From Streptococcus halichoeri (GTDB lineage: Bacteria; Bacillota; Bacilli; Lactobacillales; Streptococcaceae), in assembly GCF_009870755.1 (NCBI RefSeq), contig NZ_WLZU01000017.1:1-41523 (forward strand): a stretch of 41,523 nucleotides of DNA, written 5' to 3'. The translations under genes were made by a program, and so were the position numbers. The notes beneath the pieces are model-generated. The model was not told where the DNA came from. It did no database searches and saw only the letters and a program-made list of their open reading frames with translations. Shown piece by piece: positions 7,835 through 18,642 of this stretch (its first letter is position 1; the number at the start of each line of letters is the position of its first letter).

Positions 7835-7867
7835 AAAAATTGTGATTCGTCTGAGTCACAATTTTTT
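7835..7867 (+). terminator. Terminator after rny
   Basis: AAAAATTGTGA (7835-7845) pairs with TCACAATTTTT (7856-7866), followed by further T. The stem starts four bases after the stop codon of rny. Confidence 0.8.
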
Positions 7868-8237
7868 GTACAGAAAGGCAAAAAACCTGCAAGCACAAAA
7901 AGGCAGCGGTCACAGGGCTTGCTTTGCCCTAGCTACTGATCAGACGTTAAAAAATAACAAGCCAAGCCGCCCTAGCCCTAGCAAGGAAGTGCTCACCACG
8001 CCTCGCTTCGTCTCACCTGACTCGGCTTGGCTTTCTTAATACCTTGTAAGTTGCTGTAAATAAGGACGGCTAAGAGAGGCGAGTGCTATTATGTTGTGTT
8101 GGCACATTTGTGCAGCAGGGTGTTTCGTTTGTGAAGGCTACCAGGCACCCACCCTCTTTGAAATGCAAATGGTAAGGAGGGGCTTAACTAGAAATAGCTT
8201 ACTTGGTATACAAAGCTAGCGCGAGCAAATAATTACC
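7868..8237. other. Gene-free spacer between rny and gmk
   Basis: No open frame with a ribosome site was found. The notable structure is an 11-bp perfect inverted repeat, AAGCCAAGCCG (7959-7969) and CGGCTTGGCTT (8023-8033), followed by TCTTAAT. It encloses 53 nt, so it could be a branched RNA or a leftover terminator. I assign no function to the rest. Confidence 0.4.
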
Positions 8238-8266
8238 TTGAAAAAGGTAGGTGATTTTGTTAAACT
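8234..8266 (+). promoter_or_regulatory. gmk-rpoZ promoter with palindrome over the -35
   Basis: TTGAAA (8238-8243), 17 bp, TAAACT (8261-8266) preceded by TGT as an extended -10. A perfect 6-4-6 palindrome, TACCTT-GAAA-AAGGTA (8234-8249), covers the -35 and could be an operator; I know of no regulator for it. Confidence 0.6.
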
Positions 8267-8271
8267 ATTAG

Positions 8272-8922
<651 letters not shown>

Positions 8923-8945
8923 TTATTTGGAAAGAGTGAATTACC

Positions 8946-9263
8946 ATGATGTTAAAACCCTCAATTGATACCTTATTGGACAAAGTTCCTTCAAAATATT
9001 CTCTTGTGATGTTACAAGCAAAACGTGCACATGAACTGGAGGCAGGTGCTAAACCTACCCAAGACTTTAAGTCAGTAAAATCCACCTTGCGCGCCCTTGA
9101 AGAAATCGAATCTGGCAATGTGGTAATCCACCCAGATCCTGTTTCTAAGCGTGCAGCTGTGCGGGCAAAATTAGAAGCTGACCGCATTGCTAAGGAAGAG
9201 GAAGAACGTAAAATTAAAGAACAAATTGCCAAAGAAAAAGAAGAAGAAGGAGAAAAAATCTAA
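8946..9263 (+). CDS. rpoZ: RNA polymerase omega subunit
   Basis: Omega binds the beta-prime subunit and helps assemble and stabilise RNA polymerase. The product is 105 residues. The family signature is visible in the first 60 residues: [26 protein letters not shown], and the later [16 protein letters not shown]. The last 35 residues are an unusually charged lysine/glutamate helix ([20 protein letters not shown]), which is normal for streptococcal omega. Two adjacent ATG codons exist (8946 and 8949); I keep the first. The GGAAAGAG site lies 9-10 bp upstream. The gene follows gmk and is closed by a terminator. Confidence 0.94.
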   Translation: MMLKPSIDTLLDKVPSKYSLVMLQAKRAHELEAGAKPTQDFKSVKSTLRALEEIESGNVVIHPDPVSKRAAVRAKLEADRIAKEEEERKIKEQIAKEKEEEGEKI

Positions 9264-9288
9264 GGTTTTTAAAAATCTTAGTTTTTTT
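9260..9288 (+). terminator. Terminator after rpoZ
   Basis: CTAAGGTTTTT (9260-9270) pairs with AAAAATCTTAG (9271-9281) with one G-U pair, then seven T. The stem begins within the rpoZ stop codon. Confidence 0.75.
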
Positions 9289-9323
9289 CATGCTACTAAA
9301 GACACGTTAAAGAAGGAGGCAGT

Positions 9324-11711
9324 ATGACAAGAGTTGCCGACATTATTGTCGATATTCCTTTAATGCAGACCGATCGCCCTTATACCTACTTAGTACCAGA
9401 TCACCTTCTTGATATGGTGGCGATAGGCTCAAGAGTGCACGTCCCTTTTGGCAAGGGTGATCGCTTACTTCAGGGCTTTGTCATTGCGGTGCACTGCACG
9501 AAAGCCCCCAGCCAGCTTAAGTCGATTGTAGCAGTCTTAGATGCTCAGCCTGTCCTTAACCAAGAACAGCTTGATTTAGCGACGGAGATGCGTCATAAGG
9601 TGTTTTCCTACAAAATTAGCTTGTTAAAAGCAATGCTACCAAATGTGCTTAATTCTCATTATGACAAATTACTGAGTCCTACGCAGGAGCTTAAGCCAGC
9701 GGACCACGAGCTTATTTTTGGTCAAGGCAATCAAGCTCTCTTTTCCCAGCTCAGTCAAGACCAACAAGCAAGGGCTCTCGCCTTGGTCAAACAAGGTCAG
9801 CTTTCCCTTAGTTATTTGGCAACGGATAAGAAAACCCTAAAAACACGTAAGATTTATCAGGTTGACCTGGCTGTGTTAGAAGCCTTGCCGATTTCTCCTC
9901 GTGCGAAAAAGAAAGAGGCTCTGCGGCAGTTTTTGTTAGCCAATCCCCAGCAAGCCCCACTTGCGGACCTTTATCAGATTTATTCGCGGGAGCTCGTTCG
10001 CTATTTTATTGACCAAGCTGCCCTAGTGATCACAACGGAGCAAGTCAATCGTAGCGACAGCTATTTTGACACAATAGAGCAAACGCAGGCCCTTCCTCTT
10101 AATACTGAGCAGGCGAAGGCGCTTGCAGCAATTACTGCTGCTATTGGCACAACAGCAAAGCCCTTTTTACTAGAAGGGATTACAGGTTCTGGCAAAACCG
10201 AAGTTTACCTGCAGGTAATAGAGGCAGTCTTAAGGATGGGAAAGACGGCTATTGTCTTAGTTCCGGAGATTTCTTTGACACCGCAGATGACGCAACGCTT
10301 TATTGCTCGCTTTGGCAAATTGGTTGCTATTATGCATTCGGGTCTCTCTGATGGGGAGAAATACGATGAGTGGCAAAAGATTAAGTTAGGCCAGGCCAAG
10401 GTAGTGGTCGGTGCTCGCTCAGCTATTTTTGCGCCCTTAGAAAATATTGGTGCAATCATCATTGATGAGGAGCATGAGGCTAGCTACAAGCAAGAATCAA
10501 ACCCTCGTTATCATGCCCGAGACGTTGCTCTTTTGCGGGCCAAAAGGCATCAAGCAGCCTTGGTCCTTGGCTCAGCAACGCCAAGTATTGAGAGTCGTGC
10601 TAGGGCTAGTAAGGAGCGATACCAGCTTTTGCGTTTGAGCCAGCGAGCCAATCCTGCAGCTCTCGTCCCTCAAGTACAGATTATTGATTTTCGAGATTAT
10701 ATCGGCCAAAATCAGACCAGTACGTTTACCCCTTATCTGCTAGAGCAGATCAAAACCCGCCTGGCCCAGCAAGAACAAGTAGTTCTTCTGCTAAATCGTC
10801 GCGGTTATTCTAGTTTTATCATGTGTCGCAATTGTGGTTATGTGGATGACTGCCCTAATTGTGATATTTCCTTGACCTTACACATGGACACAAAGACTAT
10901 GAACTGTCACTATTGTGGCTTTCAAAAGCCGATTCCCAAGCTTTGTCCTAACTGCCATAGCCAGAGTATCCGTTATTATGGCACTGGGACACAAAAGGCC
11001 TATGAGGAACTGAGTGCTCTCTTGCCTTTGGCCCGCATTTTACGGATGGATGTTGACACCACACGTAAAAAAGGCAGTCATGAGAAGTTGCTGAGCGCCT
11101 TTGGCCGGCACGAAGCTGATATTCTCTTAGGCACGCAAATGATCGCTAAAGGCTTAGACTTTCCAAATGTCACCTTGGTTGGGGTTTTAAATGCGGATAC
11201 GTCTCTTAACCTGCCTGATTTTCGGGCATCAGAAAAAACCTTTCAATTATTAACCCAGGTGGCTGGCCGGGCTGGCCGGGCAGATAAGCCAGGTCAAGTC
11301 CTCATTCAAACCTATAATCCTAACCATTATGCGATTCAACTAGCCAAGCAGCAAGATTATGAAGCGTTTTATGCTTATGAAATGAAAATCCGGCAAATGA
11401 TGGCTTATCCCCCTTATTATTATACGGTGGGCATCACGCTGTCTCATAGCGATGTGGCATTTGTGACCAAAAAAGCCTATGCGGTTTTAGGCCAGCTCAA
11501 GGCAGCCTTGTCAGATAAAACCAAGCTTCTTGGGCCAACACCAAAGCCGATTGCTCGCACCCACAACATGCACCATTACCAAATTATTATTAAGTACCGT
11601 TTTGAGGACCAGCTAGAGGCTGTCTTAAATCAACTGCTAGATTGGCATCAGCTCGTGGAAAATCGTCCCTTGCGATTGAGTATTGACCATGAGCCCCAAC
11701 AATTAATGTAA
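9324..11711 (+). CDS. priA: Primosomal protein N' (replication restart helicase PriA)
   Basis: PriA recognises stalled or repaired forks and reloads the replicative helicase. The 795-residue protein shows the N-terminal 3' DNA-binding domain (1-110), then a superfamily 2 helicase: Walker A GITGSGKT at 285-292, DEEH at 381-384, GSATPS at 416-421. Eight zinc-binding cysteines sit at 501, 504, 510, 513, 528, 531, 541 and 544. The helicase motif QVAGRAGR follows near residue 650. AAGGAGG precedes the ATG. The gene leads the priA-fmt-rsmB-stp-stk run. I see no clear promoter in the 35 bp after the rpoZ terminator, so some read-through is likely. Confidence 0.96.
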   Translation: MTRVADIIVDIPLMQTDRPYTYLVPDHLLDMVAIGSRVHVPFGKGDRLLQGFVIAVHCTKAPSQLKSIVAVLDAQPVLNQEQLDLATEMRHKVFSYKISLLKAMLPNVLNSHYDKLLSPTQELKPADHELIFGQGNQALFSQLSQDQQARALALVKQGQLSLSYLATDKKTLKTRKIYQVDLAVLEALPISPRAKKKEALRQFLLANPQQAPLADLYQIYSRELVRYFIDQAALVITTEQVNRSDSYFDTIEQTQALPLNTEQAKALAAITAAIGTTAKPFLLEGITGSGKTEVYLQVIEAVLRMGKTAIVLVPEISLTPQMTQRFIARFGKLVAIMHSGLSDGEKYDEWQKIKLGQAKVVVGARSAIFAPLENIGAIIIDEEHEASYKQESNPRYHARDVALLRAKRHQAALVLGSATPSIESRARASKERYQLLRLSQRANPAALVPQVQIIDFRDYIGQNQTSTFTPYLLEQIKTRLAQQEQVVLLLNRRGYSSFIMCRNCGYVDDCPNCDISLTLHMDTKTMNCHYCGFQKPIPKLCPNCHSQSIRYYGTGTQKAYEELSALLPLARILRMDVDTTRKKGSHEKLLSAFGRHEADILLGTQMIAKGLDFPNVTLVGVLNADTSLNLPDFRASEKTFQLLTQVAGRAGRADKPGQVLIQTYNPNHYAIQLAKQQDYEAFYAYEMKIRQMMAYPPYYYTVGITLSHSDVAFVTKKAYAVLGQLKAALSDKTKLLGPTPKPIARTHNMHHYQIIIKYRFEDQLEAVLNQLLDWHQLVENRPLRLSIDHEPQQLM

Positions 11712-11751
11712 GCAGTGCGATTTGCTTAACATAAGACTGAAAGGAAGAACA

Positions 11752-12690
11752 ATGACAACCAAAATACTATTTATGGGCACCCCTATTTTTTCTGCAACTA
11801 TTTTGCAGGGCTTGCTAAATGATGACAGGTATCACGTATTAGCAGTAGTGACTCAGCCAGATCGTGCAGTGGGTCGTAAAAAAGTTATAAAGATGACACC
11901 TGTCAAGGAGTTGGCCTTGGCCAACCACCTGCCGGTCTATCAGCCAGAAAAACTAGCAGGTAGTCAAGAATTAGAAGAGTTGATGACGCTTGATGCTGAC
12001 GGGATTGTAACTGCTGCTTTTGGCCAATTTCTGCCGGGCTCATTACTTAAGACGTTTGATTTTGCAATTAATGTTCATGCTTCCTTACTGCCTAAGTATC
12101 GTGGTGGCGCTCCGATTCATCATGCCATTATTAATGGCGACAAAGAGGCAGGAGTGACCATCATGGAAATGGTCACTAAAATGGATGCCGGTGATATGAT
12201 CGCTAAGGCGGCTCTTCCCATTGAAGAAGATGATAATGTGGGAACGATGTTTGAAAAATTGGCGGTTCTTGGTCGCGATTTATTGTTAAAGACCTTGCCA
12301 GCCTATCTTTCTGGCCAATTAAAACCCCAGGCACAAGACGAGAGCCAAGTCAGCCTGTCACCCAATATTAGCCCAGAAGAAGAACGAATTGATTGGAACC
12401 AACCGGCTAGAGCCATTTATAATCATGTTCGGGGCTTGAATCCTTGGCCGGTTGCTCATACGCTTTTAGGCGGACAACGTTTTAAACTATATGAAGTAGC
12501 AGTAGTTGATGGTCAAGGTCAGCCTGGTCAGATCCTTGCTAAGACGAAAAAGTCATTGATTGTTGCTGCTGGGCAAGGGGCTCTCGCTCTCAAGGTTGTC
12601 CAACCAGCAGGCAAGCCACGGATGACCGTGACGGATTTCTTAAATGGTTTTGGTCGTAGTTTAGAAGTGGGAGATTATTTTGGCAAATGA
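11752..12690 (+). CDS. fmt: Methionyl-tRNA formyltransferase
   Basis: Fmt transfers a formyl group from 10-formyl-tetrahydrofolate to initiator Met-tRNA. I choose ATG 11752 ([11 protein letters not shown]) over an in-frame ATG 30 bp upstream, because AAAGGAAG sits 6 bp before 11752 and the family begins at this point. That gives 312 residues. Catalytic and folate-binding signatures are present: the [20 protein letters not shown] region contains the active-site Asn and His, and the conserved Asp lies in KMDAGDM. The C-terminal OB-like domain starts near residue 205. The end overlaps rsmB by 11 nt, so translation is coupled. Confidence 0.95.
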   Translation: MTTKILFMGTPIFSATILQGLLNDDRYHVLAVVTQPDRAVGRKKVIKMTPVKELALANHLPVYQPEKLAGSQELEELMTLDADGIVTAAFGQFLPGSLLKTFDFAINVHASLLPKYRGGAPIHHAIINGDKEAGVTIMEMVTKMDAGDMIAKAALPIEEDDNVGTMFEKLAVLGRDLLLKTLPAYLSGQLKPQAQDESQVSLSPNISPEEERIDWNQPARAIYNHVRGLNPWPVAHTLLGGQRFKLYEVAVVDGQGQPGQILAKTKKSLIVAAGQGALALKVVQPAGKPRMTVTDFLNGFGRSLEVGDYFGK

Positions 12691-14002
12691 TGGGCAAAAC
12701 AGTGCGCGTGGCTTAGCTCTTAAAACATTAGAGGACGTGTTTGTAGAAGGGGCCTACTCCAATATCGCACTTAATAAAAACCTCAAATCCAGTAACTTAG
12801 CTGAAAGAGATAAAAATTTGGTGACCGAAATGGTCTATGGAACAGTAGCACGCAAGATCGCCTTGGAATGGTACGTGGCGCATTTTATAGCCGATCGAGA
12901 CAAATTGGAAACCTGGGTCTATTTATTGCTCTTGCTCAGTTTTTATCAACTGCACTATTTGGATCAGGTGCCTGCTCATGCAATTGTCAATGATGCGGTA
13001 GCTATTGCCAAAAGCCGGGGCAATAAAAAGGGGGCAGAGAAGTTAGTCAATGCTGTTTTGCGCCGAGCTAGTGTAGAAGCTTGGCCAGATCCTAATAAGA
13101 TTAAGCGTACTAATAAACGTTATGCTACGCTTTATTCTGTGCCAGTTTGGTTGGTTAAAAAATTGATCGAACAGTTTGGAAAAGACCGTGCTGTGGCTAT
13201 CATGGAAAGTCTTTGGGTGCCTAGCAAGGCTAGTTTACGTCTGATTGATATGAAGCAAAAAGCGGCTATTAAGGCTGACCTTGGCTTACGCGATTCCCAA
13301 TTGGCCAAGACAGCGCTAGTAGCTGATTCTGGTCGCTTTGCTGCTAGTAAATGGTTTCAAGCAGGCCTTGTGACCATCCAGGATGAGTCAAGTCAGTTGG
13401 TTGTTCCTACCTTGGCGCTGGAAGGAACAGAAACAGTCCTAGATGCCTGCAGTGCACCTGGTGGCAAGACCAGTCAGATTGCCGCTCAACTAACGAGCGG
13501 ACATGTGACTGCTCTTGATTTATACGACCATAAACTTGCCCTGGTCAAAGAAAATGCTAGTCGCTTAGGCGTAGCAGATAAGGTCAAGACCCAAAAGCTG
13601 GATGCTCGGTATGTCCACCAATATTTTGCTGCTGATAGCTTTGATAAAATTTTAGTTGATGCTCCTTGCTCAGGAATTGGCTTGATTCGTCGTAAACCAG
13701 ATATAAAATATAACAAGGCCAACCAGGATTTTGCTGCCTTGCAAGCGATTCAATTGGCGATCTTGTCTAGTGTTTGTCAAACACTAAGAAAAGGTGGTAT
13801 AATAACCTATAGCACTTGTACGATTTTTCAGGAAGAAAATCAGCAAGTTATCGAAACATTCTTGCAACATCATCCTAATTTTGAGCAAGTAACATTAAAA
13901 CATACTCAGTCAGATATTGTGAGAGATGGCTGCATCCTTATCACACCTGAACAATACCATACGGATGGGTTTTTCATTGCTCAACTTCGTCGTATTCAGT
14001 AG
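12680..14002 (+). CDS. rsmB: 16S rRNA m5C967 methyltransferase RsmB (Sun)
   Basis: RsmB makes 5-methylcytosine in 16S rRNA. The 440-residue protein has an N-terminal NusB-like helical domain (1-135) and a C-terminal Rossmann fold. SAM motif [10 protein letters not shown] is at 255-264, the release cysteine C330 in DAPCSG, and the catalytic nucleophile C380 in YSTCT. The start is TTG 12680 inside the end of fmt, supported by GTGGGAG just upstream and by homologues starting at this point. Two consecutive rare ATA codons (Ile374-375) create a perfect TATAAT at 13798-13803, probably an internal promoter for stp-stk. Confidence 0.93.
   Translation: MANDGQNSARGLALKTLEDVFVEGAYSNIALNKNLKSSNLAERDKNLVTEMVYGTVARKIALEWYVAHFIADRDKLETWVYLLLLLSFYQLHYLDQVPAHAIVNDAVAIAKSRGNKKGAEKLVNAVLRRASVEAWPDPNKIKRTNKRYATLYSVPVWLVKKLIEQFGKDRAVAIMESLWVPSKASLRLIDMKQKAAIKADLGLRDSQLAKTALVADSGRFAASKWFQAGLVTIQDESSQLVVPTLALEGTETVLDACSAPGGKTSQIAAQLTSGHVTALDLYDHKLALVKENASRLGVADKVKTQKLDARYVHQYFAADSFDKILVDAPCSGIGLIRRKPDIKYNKANQDFAALQAIQLAILSSVCQTLRKGGIITYSTCTIFQEENQQVIETFLQHHPNFEQVTLKHTQSDIVRDGCILITPEQYHTDGFFIAQLRRIQ
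13774..13803 (+). promoter_or_regulatory. Internal promoter in rsmB for stp-stk
   Basis: TTGTCA (13774-13779), an 18-bp spacer ending in TGG, and TATAAT (13798-13803). It lies inside rsmB, 238 bp before stp. The -10 is encoded by two adjacent ATA isoleucine codons, where streptococci usually use ATT or ATC, which hints at selection. Confidence 0.5.
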
Positions 14003-14040
14003 TATTTAGGAGGAGACTGACACAGTCAGAAAAATACATT

Positions 14041-14781
14041 ATGGAAATCTCGTTAATAACAGACATTGGACAGAAACGTTCCAATAATCAAGATTTTGTC
14101 AATAAGTTTGATAATAAAAAAGGCACAACCTTGATTGTCCTAGCAGATGGTATGGGCGGGCACCGCGCTGGTAATATTGCCAGTGAGATGACGGTGACTG
14201 ATCTTGGACGACAATGGACCCAAAATGACTTAAGTGATCTCAATGAGGTCAAAAATTGGTTGGTAGAAACCATTGAAGAAGAAAACAAACGTATTTATGA
14301 AATGGGCCAAACCGAAGACTTTAAGGGTATGGGAACAACTGTGGAAGCGATTGTCTTGATTGATTCAACAGCTATTTTTGCCCATGTTGGTGATTCCCGC
14401 ATTGGATTAGTCCGTGAGGGCCAGTATGAATTACTAACTAGTGACCATTCTTTGGTTAATGAACTGGTCAAAGCTGGACAAATCACAGAAGAAGAAGCAG
14501 CCAGCCATCCCCAGAAAAACATCATTACCCAATCCATTGGTCAAGCAGCTCCTGTAGCGACTGATCTGGGATTGAAGGTTCTAGAACCTGGGGACTACTT
14601 GGTCATTAATTCTGATGGCCTGACCAACATGGTTTCCAATGCTGAAATTGCCGAAATTCTCTCTAAAGAGTTAACTTTAGACGAAAAAAATGATGCATTG
14701 GTGCAGTTGGCAAATCTTCGCGGTGGTCTTGATAACATCACAGTAGCTATTGTCCATAACGAAAGTGAGGATGTTGAATGA
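14041..14781 (+). CDS. stp: PP2C-type serine/threonine protein phosphatase Stp
   Basis: Stp removes phosphate from proteins phosphorylated by the adjacent Stk kinase. The 246-residue PPM/PP2C protein has the metal-binding aspartates D18 (SNNQDF), D36 ([11 protein letters not shown]), D192 (NSDGLTN) and D231 (GGLDNIT), plus GDSR at 117-120. Homologues start at the same methionine. The ribosome site is odd: AGGAGGA (14008-14014) lies 26 nt before the ATG, with a small hairpin (GACTG-ACA-CAGTC, 14015-14027) between them that could shorten the distance. The stop overlaps the stk start (ATGA), so the pair is made together. Confidence 0.95.
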   Translation: MEISLITDIGQKRSNNQDFVNKFDNKKGTTLIVLADGMGGHRAGNIASEMTVTDLGRQWTQNDLSDLNEVKNWLVETIEEENKRIYEMGQTEDFKGMGTTVEAIVLIDSTAIFAHVGDSRIGLVREGQYELLTSDHSLVNELVKAGQITEEEAASHPQKNIITQSIGQAAPVATDLGLKVLEPGDYLVINSDGLTNMVSNAEIAEILSKELTLDEKNDALVQLANLRGGLDNITVAIVHNESEDVE

Positions 14782-16694
14782 TACAGATTGGCAAGCTCTT
14801 TGCTGGTCGTTATCGCATCTTAAAATCAATTGGTCGCGGAGGGATGGCTGATGTCTATCTAGCTAATGATTTAATCTTAGATAACGAAGATGTAGCCATC
14901 AAGGTGTTACGGACGAATTATCAAACCGATCAGGTGGCAGTTGCTCGTTTCCAACGAGAAGCTCGAGCCATGGCTGAATTGAATCATCCGAACATTGTTG
15001 CGATACGAGATATTGGCGAGGAAGACGGCCAGCAATTCTTAGCAATGGAATATGTGGATGGTGCTGATCTTAAAAAATACATTCAAGATAATGCACCACT
15101 ATCTAATAATGAAGTTGTCCGGATTATGGAAGAAGTCTTGTCAGCTATGACACTGGCTCACCAAAAAGGTATTGTGCACCGAGATTTAAAACCGCAAAAT
15201 ATCTTATTAACCAAATCTGGCACGGTTAAGGTTACTGACTTTGGGATTGCAGTAGCTTTTGCTGAGACCAGTTTAACCCAGACAAATTCCATGCTAGGCA
15301 GTGTGCATTATTTATCACCTGAGCAGGCAAGAGGCTCTAAGGCTACTGTGCAAAGTGATATTTATGCCATGGGGATTATGTTATTTGAAATGTTGACTGG
15401 CCATATTCCCTATGATGGAGACAGTGCCGTTACCATTGCCCTGCAACATTTCCAAAAGCCCCTGCCGTCTATTATTGGAGAAAATAGTCAGGTGCCGCAG
15501 GCTCTGGAAAATGTCGTCATCAAAGCGACAGCTAAACGTTTGTCTGATCGCTATGCGACAACCTTTGAAATGAGTCGAGACTTGATGACGGCGCTCAGCT
15601 ATAATCGAAGCCGCGAGCGCAAGCTGGTTTTTAGTGATACTGAAAATACCAAGCCTCTGCCTAAGGTGACACCGACACCCAATGTAGCACCCAAGGCAAC
15701 GCCTGCTCCTGCGGTTAAAACACAATCCGAAAAAACGCCCCAGTCGCAACCAGTGCCAAAGCCAAAAAAAGAAAAGAAGGGCCGCTTTTTTGGCACCCTG
15801 CTAAAAATAGTCTTTGCTCTTTTTATTGTTGGCTTAGCCATCTTTGCCTACTTAATCCTCACTAAGCCCAATGCCGTAAGAGTGCCAAATGTGACCGGTT
15901 CAAGTGTGGCAGTTGCAAGAGAAGAACTGGAAAATCTGGGCTTTAAGATTGGCAAGGTTAAAGAAATAGAAAGTAACCGGGTTGCTGAAGGAAATGTTGT
16001 CAAAACCGATCCGGCAGCCGGGACCTCCAAACGTCAAGGTTCAAAAGTTGATCTCTTTGTCTCGATTGGCAACAAAAGCTTTGTGATGAAAGACTACAAG
16101 GGCCAGCAGTACAAGGATGTCATCACTGAATTGGTGGACACCTACGGCGTTGCAAAATCAAAAATCAAGATTGAACGCATTGATACAAACGAATATGAGG
16201 TGGGCACAGTCATCGGCCAATCGCCAACGAGTGGTGAGAAGTTCCATCCCAATGGTAAATCGAAAATCACCTTGAGTGTGGCCAGTTCTGATACTGTTTC
16301 AATGCCGGTCCTAACAGGCTTTAGCTATGCTGACGCGGTAGCAGAATTGACAAGACTTGGCATTTCTGCCTCCCGGATTAAGGGCTATTATCCAGATCCA
16401 AATTCTCCAACAGGCTATACCAAAATGGCTTCGCCCAAAGGCACCCTAGTTGTGAGTGCGCAAGACCCTTATGCTGGTACAAAGGTTAGTGTCTCAGATA
16501 CTAATGAAATCAGCCTTTACTTCTATCCAAGTGATGCCGCTCATCCTGATGGCTCATCGTCATCAGATGCTTCGCATAATAGCAGTCAAAGCAGCAGCAG
16601 TACTTCAAAAGATGCGACATCATCATCTAGCTCCTCACAATCAAGCCAAAATGGGACAAGCCATAGTACATCAGAACCAACCCTGTCACCATAA
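14778..16694 (+). CDS. stk: PASTA-domain serine/threonine protein kinase Stk (PknB/StkP)
   Basis: A membrane eukaryotic-type kinase that senses muropeptides or lipid II and phosphorylates division and cell-wall proteins such as MapZ. In the 638 residues: a glycine loop (GRGGMADVY, 19-27), catalytic Lys42 (VAIKVL), HRDLKPQN from 134, DFG at 154-156, and activation loop threonines ([19 protein letters not shown]). A proline-rich juxtamembrane linker precedes the transmembrane helix (about 339-361), followed by three PASTA repeats (368-431, 432-501, 506-583). The last 46 residues (593-638) are a serine-dominated tail of low complexity, probably a cell-wall-spanning extension. The gene overlaps stp by 4 bp. 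Confidence 0.95.
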   Translation: MIQIGKLFAGRYRILKSIGRGGMADVYLANDLILDNEDVAIKVLRTNYQTDQVAVARFQREARAMAELNHPNIVAIRDIGEEDGQQFLAMEYVDGADLKKYIQDNAPLSNNEVVRIMEEVLSAMTLAHQKGIVHRDLKPQNILLTKSGTVKVTDFGIAVAFAETSLTQTNSMLGSVHYLSPEQARGSKATVQSDIYAMGIMLFEMLTGHIPYDGDSAVTIALQHFQKPLPSIIGENSQVPQALENVVIKATAKRLSDRYATTFEMSRDLMTALSYNRSRERKLVFSDTENTKPLPKVTPTPNVAPKATPAPAVKTQSEKTPQSQPVPKPKKEKKGRFFGTLLKIVFALFIVGLAIFAYLILTKPNAVRVPNVTGSSVAVAREELENLGFKIGKVKEIESNRVAEGNVVKTDPAAGTSKRQGSKVDLFVSIGNKSFVMKDYKGQQYKDVITELVDTYGVAKSKIKIERIDTNEYEVGTVIGQSPTSGEKFHPNGKSKITLSVASSDTVSMPVLTGFSYADAVAELTRLGISASRIKGYYPDPNSPTGYTKMASPKGTLVVSAQDPYAGTKVSVSDTNEISLYFYPSDAAHPDGSSSSDASHNSSQSSSSTSKDATSSSSSSQSSQNGTSHSTSEPTLSP

Positions 16695-16697
16695 TTA

Positions 16698-16737
16698 CAA
16701 AAGCTCCGCAGTCAATTATGAACTGCTGAGCTTTTTT
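16698..16737 (+). terminator. Terminator after stk
   Basis: AAAAGCTC-C-GCAGT (16699-16712) pairs with ACTGC-T-GAGCTTTT (16722-16735) with one mismatch, then T to 16737. It ends the priA-to-stk unit. Confidence 0.8.
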
Positions 16738-16826
16738 GCCTCGTTGTCAACCGTAGTGGGTGATTGATAGACTGATAATTAAGCACGAGAGCAGCTAAAA
16801 AACGTTTTTCTTTTGTGGTTTGGTCG

Positions 16827-16925
16827 CTCCTAGGGGGTGCGCTAGTCACTACAGCAATTATAGCGTTTTTCACCTGCTCATAAGGTGCGCTAGGAGATGA
16901 ATTATTAACAGAATTTTGATAAAAT
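16827..16925 (+). promoter_or_regulatory. liaFSR promoter region with repeats
   Basis: An extended -10 (TGA-TAAAAT, 16917-16925) lies 23 bp before liaF, without a good -35, as expected for an activated promoter. Upstream, GGTGCGCTAG occurs twice (16836-16845 and 16884-16893, 48 bp apart), and CTCCTAG/CTAGGAG (16827-16833 with 16890-16896) form an inverted repeat. These are candidate sites for LiaR autoregulation; I do not know the LiaR box of this species. Confidence 0.4.
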
Positions 16926-16948
16926 GACAAGAGAACGAAAGGGGTCCA

Positions 16949-17644
16949 ATGCGCAAATTCCAGTTTTTTATCCTCGTCGAATGTATTTTATTCGCCATGG
17001 GCTTAATGACTATCTTGTCAAACAGTCTGACAAGCTTTTTGTTTATTTTAGTTATTGTCTTATTAGTGTTACGTTTTTACAATCAAGATAGCCGCAATAA
17101 TTTTATTTTATCGGTCAGTTTATTGCTGCTTTTCCTAGTCTTTATGCTCAATCCCTATATTATTTTAGGTGTCTTATTAGCCATTGTTTATGTGATCATT
17201 AATCATTTTTCACAGGTCAAGAAAAAAAATCGTCTGGCGCTGCTCCAACTCAAACAAGAAGGCGTCCAGCCGCGTCCAACCAAGCATCAGTGGATTGGTG
17301 CTGCCGTTTATGATAGTGACTACTATGCCTTTGATGATATTAATATTATTCGCATCAGTGGTAATGACACTATTGATTTGACCAAGGTTATCATTGCTGG
17401 GCAAGACAATGTCATTATTATCCGTAAAATCCTTGGTAAAACCACACTTTATGTACCAATTGATGTTGCAGTGACTCTGGATGTGAGTTCGGTCTATGCC
17501 ACTGTGCAATTTTTTAGCAAAGCGGCCTATGATTTACGAAATGAATCCTTGCGTTTAGAAGGTCCTGATAAGGACTATTACCTAAAAAAAGTAAAAATCA
17601 TTGTCAATACCATTGCAGGGGATGTTGAGGTGGTGCAACGATGA
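16949..17644 (+). CDS. liaF: LiaF, membrane inhibitor of the LiaRS two-component system
   Basis: LiaF keeps the LiaS kinase inactive until the envelope is damaged by antibiotics or antimicrobial peptides. The 231-residue protein has several hydrophobic segments packed into residues 5-90 (for instance FFILVECILFAMGLMTIL and FLFILVIVLLVLRFY), then a basic linker (KKKNRLALLQLKQEG) and a C-terminal beta-rich cytoplasmic domain of the LiaF/DUF2154 kind (about 115-231). GAAAGGGG precedes ATG 16949. The stop overlaps the liaS start (ATGA), giving the standard liaF-liaS-liaR operon. Confidence 0.92.
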   Translation: MRKFQFFILVECILFAMGLMTILSNSLTSFLFILVIVLLVLRFYNQDSRNNFILSVSLLLLFLVFMLNPYIILGVLLAIVYVIINHFSQVKKKNRLALLQLKQEGVQPRPTKHQWIGAAVYDSDYYAFDDINIIRISGNDTIDLTKVIIAGQDNVIIIRKILGKTTLYVPIDVAVTLDVSSVYATVQFFSKAAYDLRNESLRLEGPDKDYYLKKVKIIVNTIAGDVEVVQR

Positions 17645-18642
17645 AAAAGCGTTACTATATTCTCGTTTGGGCCTATGCCAGCATTACGATCTTATCCATT
17701 GTCTTTATTGTTCTTAATAACTTAGGCATCACCCTGAGCTATTTATATGAGCATATTTGGATTTTAGAGAAATTACTTTTTTCCATATTATTGTTAATTG
17801 TTTCGGTAACCTTGTTGCTCTTATTAATTTGGATTATTTTCGATGATAATAGTAAGCGTAGCATTAATCAAAACCTGCGCCGTATTCTCAATAATCAAGA
17901 AATCTATGTGGATGAAACTTCTGAAACCAATGTTAACCTTGTGCGCCTCTCACAAAAAATGGCCCATATGACTAAAAGTCTGCAAAAAAAAGAAAGTGCC
18001 TATATCCTAGACACCCAAAATATCGTACACCGCGAACGCAAGCGGATTGCGCGGGATTTGCACGATACTGTCAGCCAGGAATTGTTTGCTTCGTCCATGA
18101 TTTTATCTGGAATTTCGCTTAGCTTGGAACATTTGGAGCAAGAGCAGTTGAAAATCCAATTAGAAGCAGTTGAAGAGATGTTGCAAAATGCTCAAAACGA
18201 CTTACGGATTTTGCTATTGCACCTTAGACCGACCGAATTAGCCAATCGAACCCTGACCGAAGGCATTGAGATGATTCTCAAGGAATTAACAGATAAAAGC
18301 GCCATTGAGGTGGTTTATCGTGAAAATATTGGGAAATTGCCAAAAGCAGTAGAAGATAATCTCTTTCGGATAGCACAGGAATTTATTAGTAATACTCTTA
18401 AGCACGCAAAAGCTAGCCGTATTGAAGTTTACCTCAATCAAGCCGATAATGAAATTGAATTAAAAATGTTGGATAATGGAATTGGCTTTGATATGGACGA
18501 AGTTCGAGACCTCAGTTATGGTCTTAAAAATATCGAAGACAGAGTCGATGACCTAGCAGGAACAGTACAAATCATTAGTCAGAAAGGAAAAGGGGTCTCA
18601 ATGGATGTCCGTCTACCAGTGACCCTTAAGGAAGGAAAATGA
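17641..18642 (+). CDS. liaS: Sensor histidine kinase LiaS
   Basis: LiaS phosphorylates LiaR in response to cell-envelope stress. The 333-residue protein has two transmembrane helices (about 7-29 and 45-68) with almost no extracellular loop, the hallmark of intramembrane-sensing kinases. The HisKA_3 motif RERKRIARDLHDTVSQELFA has the phospho-acceptor at His141. The C-terminal ATPase domain shows EFISNTLKHAKAS as the N-box and LDNGIGFD as a G-box. Overlaps of 4 bp with both liaF and liaR indicate tightly coupled synthesis. Confidence 0.94.
   Translation: MKKRYYILVWAYASITILSIVFIVLNNLGITLSYLYEHIWILEKLLFSILLLIVSVTLLLLLIWIIFDDNSKRSINQNLRRILNNQEIYVDETSETNVNLVRLSQKMAHMTKSLQKKESAYILDTQNIVHRERKRIARDLHDTVSQELFASSMILSGISLSLEHLEQEQLKIQLEAVEEMLQNAQNDLRILLLHLRPTELANRTLTEGIEMILKELTDKSAIEVVYRENIGKLPKAVEDNLFRIAQEFISNTLKHAKASRIEVYLNQADNEIELKMLDNGIGFDMDEVRDLSYGLKNIEDRVDDLAGTVQIISQKGKGVSMDVRLPVTLKEGK

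Noticed and set aside
7620..8039. 139-codon open frame running from rny into the spacer
   Set aside because: Starts inside rny in another frame, no ribosome site, and crosses the rny terminator.
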